Source: SG8-30 sp963695155
GTDB taxonomy: Bacteria > Pseudomonadota > Gammaproteobacteria > Steroidobacterales > Steroidobacteraceae
Length of the DNA stretch: 64,000 nt
Reading direction: 5' to 3'
Assembly: GCA_963695155.1 (NCBI GenBank)
Contig: CAVOGD010000007.1
Location: forward strand, 434,001 to 498,000
Below, piece by piece: positions 62,624 through 64,000 of the stretch (the stretch's first letter is position 1; every line of letters starts with the position of its first letter). The notes under the pieces are model-generated. The model was not told the DNA's origin, searched no databases, and saw only the letters and a list, made by a program, of their open reading frames with translations. A program made the translations under genes and the position numbers.

Positions 62624-63094
62624 TCACGCCCGGTGGTACGGATGGCCCTTGAGCAGGCTGTGCGCGCGATAGAGTTGTTCCGCGACCATCACGCGGACGA
62701 GTCCGTGCGGGAAGGTCAGCGGCGACAGCGACCAGCTGAAATCGGCGCGTCCCAGGCACTCGGGATCGAGCCCGTCCGGTCCGCCGACGAGGAACGCCAC
62801 GTCGCGCCCCTCCGCGAGGCGCCTGGCCAGCCACGCGGCCAGCCGCTCGGTGTTCAGCGCCTTGCCGGTCACCTCCAGCGCGACGACGTAGGCGCGCTGG
62901 TCCACGGCGGCCAGCATGCGCCGCCCCTCTTCGGCACGCAGCCGCGCGACGTCGGCGTTGCGGCCGCGCCGCGGAACGGCAATCTCAGTGAGTTCCAGCC
63001 GCAGCCCCGGTGCGAAGCGACCGGCGTACTCGGCAAATCCGTCATTGACCCAGCCGGGCATCCTGGTGCCGGCCGCGACGAGGCGCATCAGCAC
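62624..63094 (-). CDS. rlmH: 23S rRNA pseudouridine(1915)-N3-methyltransferase
   Basis: RlmH, 156 residues, a SPOUT methyltransferase acting on Psi1915 of helix 69. RLVAAGTRMPGWVNDGFAEYA at the N-terminus, FLVGGPDGLDPECLGRAD at the SAM knot, and SLSPLTFPHGLVRVMVAEQLYRA at the end are diagnostic. The GTG at 63094 matches the family length exactly; an ATG at 63088 is the alternative. It follows rsfS after 16 bp. Confidence 0.96.
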   Translation of the reverse strand: MLMRLVAAGTRMPGWVNDGFAEYAGRFAPGLRLELTEIAVPRRGRNADVARLRAEEGRRMLAAVDQRAYVVALEVTGKALNTERLAAWLARRLAEGRDVAFLVGGPDGLDPECLGRADFSWSLSPLTFPHGLVRVMVAEQLYRAHSLLKGHPYHRA

Positions 63095-63110
63095 CGCGCA
63101 GCACCCTGCG

Positions 63111-63581
63111 TCACGCCAGCGTGGCGTCGCGCTGCGAGGGGCGCACGTCCCACAGTTTCTCCAGCCCGTAGAACTCCCGGATGCGCGGCAGCATCACGTG
63201 CACCAGCACGTCCTGCAGGTCCACCAGCACCCACTCGCCCTCGCGGTCGCCCTCGACGCCGAGCGGCCGGAAGCCGGCGCCCTTGCACTTCTCCACGACC
63301 CGGTCGGCGATCGAGCGGACATGGCGGTTCGACGTGCCGCTGGCCACGATCATGGTATCGGTCACGTCGGTGAGCTTGCGCACGTCAATGACCTTGACGT
63401 TGGCGGCCTTCATGTCCTCGAGCGCCGCGATGGCGATCTCGGGAAGACCCGGCGCCGCGCCGGGCGGTTGCTTGCCGCGCACCGCGGGTCGCGCGGCGGG
63501 CTTGCGGGTGGGCTTGCGGGTGGGCTTGCTGGCTTTCTTGCTGGCTTTCTTGCGTGGTTTCTTCGGCTGCGTGTCGCTCAT
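63111..63581 (-). CDS. rsfS: Ribosome silencing factor RsfS with lysine-rich N-terminal tail
   Basis: RsfS, 156 residues; the conserved domain starts near residue 48 (EIAIAALEDMKAANVKVIDVRKLTDVTDTMIVASGTSNRHV) and ends with the DLQDVLVHVMLP strand. It binds uL14 and blocks subunit joining when growth slows. The first 40 residues are an extra basic tail with four-residue repeats (KASKKASK, PTRKPTRK), absent from E. coli RsfS, and encoded by 12-bp tandem repeats. The ATG overlaps the nadD stop. Confidence 0.94.
   Translation of the reverse strand: MSDTQPKKPRKKASKKASKPTRKPTRKPAARPAVRGKQPPGAAPGLPEIAIAALEDMKAANVKVIDVRKLTDVTDTMIVASGTSNRHVRSIADRVVEKCKGAGFRPLGVEGDREGEWVLVDLQDVLVHVMLPRIREFYGLEKLWDVRPSQRDATLA
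63498..63548. repeat. Two 12-bp tandem duplications inside rsfS
   Basis: GGGCTTGCGGGT occurs at 63498-63509 and 63510-63521. CTTGCTGGCTTT occurs at 63525-63536 and 63537-63548. They encode the PTRK and KASK repeats of the RsfS tail. Both keep the frame, so copy number could vary without breaking the gene. Confidence 0.85.
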
Positions 63582-64000
63582 TCCTCTGTATCGCCTGGCC
63601 GGGCGTAGATGCCCTCGTCGAGGATCATCCTACGCACGGGCTCGGGCATCAAGTAGCACGGATCATTGCCTGCGCACAGCGCCGCGCGCGCATCAGTCGA
63701 AGACACGTCGAGCCCGACCCCCTCGTGCACGTAGACCAGGCCCGCGGCTTGGGCGGCGAAGCGCCGCGGCGCCCGCTCGCGGCGCGCGCGCAGCATCGCG
63801 CCCAGCTCGCCCGCGGCCGGCAGCGCGACGCCGGGCCGGTTGGCGATGGCCAGGTGCGCCAGCGCCGGCAGTTCGCGCCAGCGGTGCCAGCCCTCGAGGC
63901 CCGCCAGCGCGTCGGCGCCCAGCATCAGCACCAGCGGCCGCTGGCCGTGCTCGGCGCGCAGCGCCTCGAGCGTCAGCACCGTGTACGAGCGCCCGCCACG
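63578..64000 (-). CDS. nadD: Nicotinate-nucleotide adenylyltransferase (5' end outside window)
   Basis: The C-terminal about 140 residues of NadD, the NAD-synthesis adenylyltransferase. The frame stays open to the window edge, reading RGGRSYTVLTLEALR, the RPGPSYTVDTLE-like motif of the family. LVLMLGADALAGLEGWHRWRELPALAHLAIANRPG carries the G-x-D and W-x-x-W motifs, and LDVSSTDARAALCAG is the ISSTxIR-like nucleotidyltransferase motif, with Asp-Ala for the usual Thr/Ile. It is the first gene of the nadD-rsfS-rlmH-maf-rng run seen here. Confidence 0.93.
   Translation of the reverse strand, partial: RGGRSYTVLTLEALRAEHGQRPLVLMLGADALAGLEGWHRWRELPALAHLAIANRPGVALPAAGELGAMLRARRERAPRRFAAQAAGLVYVHEGVGLDVSSTDARAALCAGNDPCYLMPEPVRRMILDEGIYARPGDTEE

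Overview
The window is about 64 kb of very GC-rich, gene-dense DNA. The gene content and gene neighbourhoods are those of a gammaproteobacterium: ygfB-pepP-ubiH-ubiI, zapA-6S RNA-fthC, pcm-rhodanese-tolC, rplM-rpsI, nadD-rsfS-rlmH-maf-rng-yhdP-nit-tldD, a Crp-type regulator, and a Coq7-type ubiquinone hydroxylase. A two-subunit glycine decarboxylase and menaquinone genes beside ubiquinone genes point to a less-studied lineage (I would look among Steroidobacterales, Woeseiales or Chromatiales relatives), but the sequence alone does not fix the order. I see no prophage, IS element, CRISPR array or antiphage cassette. Most of the window is core chromosome.

Layout, left to right. 0-4.2 kb: menB-menA-menC-menE on the + strand with overlapping starts and stops; menE carries a one-base frameshift. 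4.2-8.5 kb: a three-gene 2-oxoacid oxidoreductase operon on the - strand, whose largest subunit fuses the gamma subunit, a GltD-like FAD/NAD(P)H module and a two-cluster ferredoxin. 8.8-10.9 kb: a secreted S9 peptidase. 10.9-15.2 kb: a disrupted patch with a cysteine-synthase remnant, an intact aminotransferase and a transketolase-like gene broken by a TAG codon and two compensating frameshifts. 15.2-15.6 kb: GGGGTCAGACCC repeats. 15.6-20.5 kb: a GGDEF/EAL protein, then pcm, a rhodanese and tolC. 20.5-30.4 kb: a long - strand run gcvT-gcvH-gcvPA-gcvPB-dgkA-PfkB kinase-duplicated HtrA-like protease-sua5, headed by a tandem glycine riboswitch and an intrinsic terminator.

30.5-34.7 kb: DUF885 peptidase-ispG-phhB-DUF2189 (+). 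34.7-39.0 kb: ygfB-pepP-ubiH-ubiI (-). 39.1-41.0 kb: a coiled-coil gene, zapA, 6S RNA, fthC and an EVE-domain gene (+). 41.2-41.45 kb: a free-standing transcription unit with promoter, Shine-Dalgarno, a 21-residue lysine-rich peptide and a terminator. 41.5-45.7 kb: rpiA, a 153-bp direct repeat carrying the tRNA-Gln 3' end, tRNA-Gln, rplM-rpsI, coq7, crp and rpe. 45.7-54 kb: djlA, purC, a YihY-type protein, pmbA, darP, purE-purK, and an AAA-ATPase fused to an FHA domain. 54-64 kb: tldD, nit, yhdP, rng, maf, rlmH, rsfS and the 3' part of nadD, mostly with 4-nt overlaps.

Working together: MenB/A/C/E and UbiH/UbiI/Coq7 imply both low- and high-potential quinones, which suits switching between oxic and anoxic respiration. 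The 2-oxoacid oxidoreductase would pass electrons from an oxidative decarboxylation to NAD(P) through its built-in flavin module. The glycine riboswitch probably lets glycine turn on its own cleavage. TldD and PmbA (TldE) form one protease but lie in separate units about 4 kb apart. The best candidates for something undescribed are the lysine-rich micropeptide unit, the triple-fusion oxidoreductase subunit, the duplicated HtrA-like protease, and a set of genes whose -10 box sits about 7 nt before the start codon (probable leaderless mRNAs).
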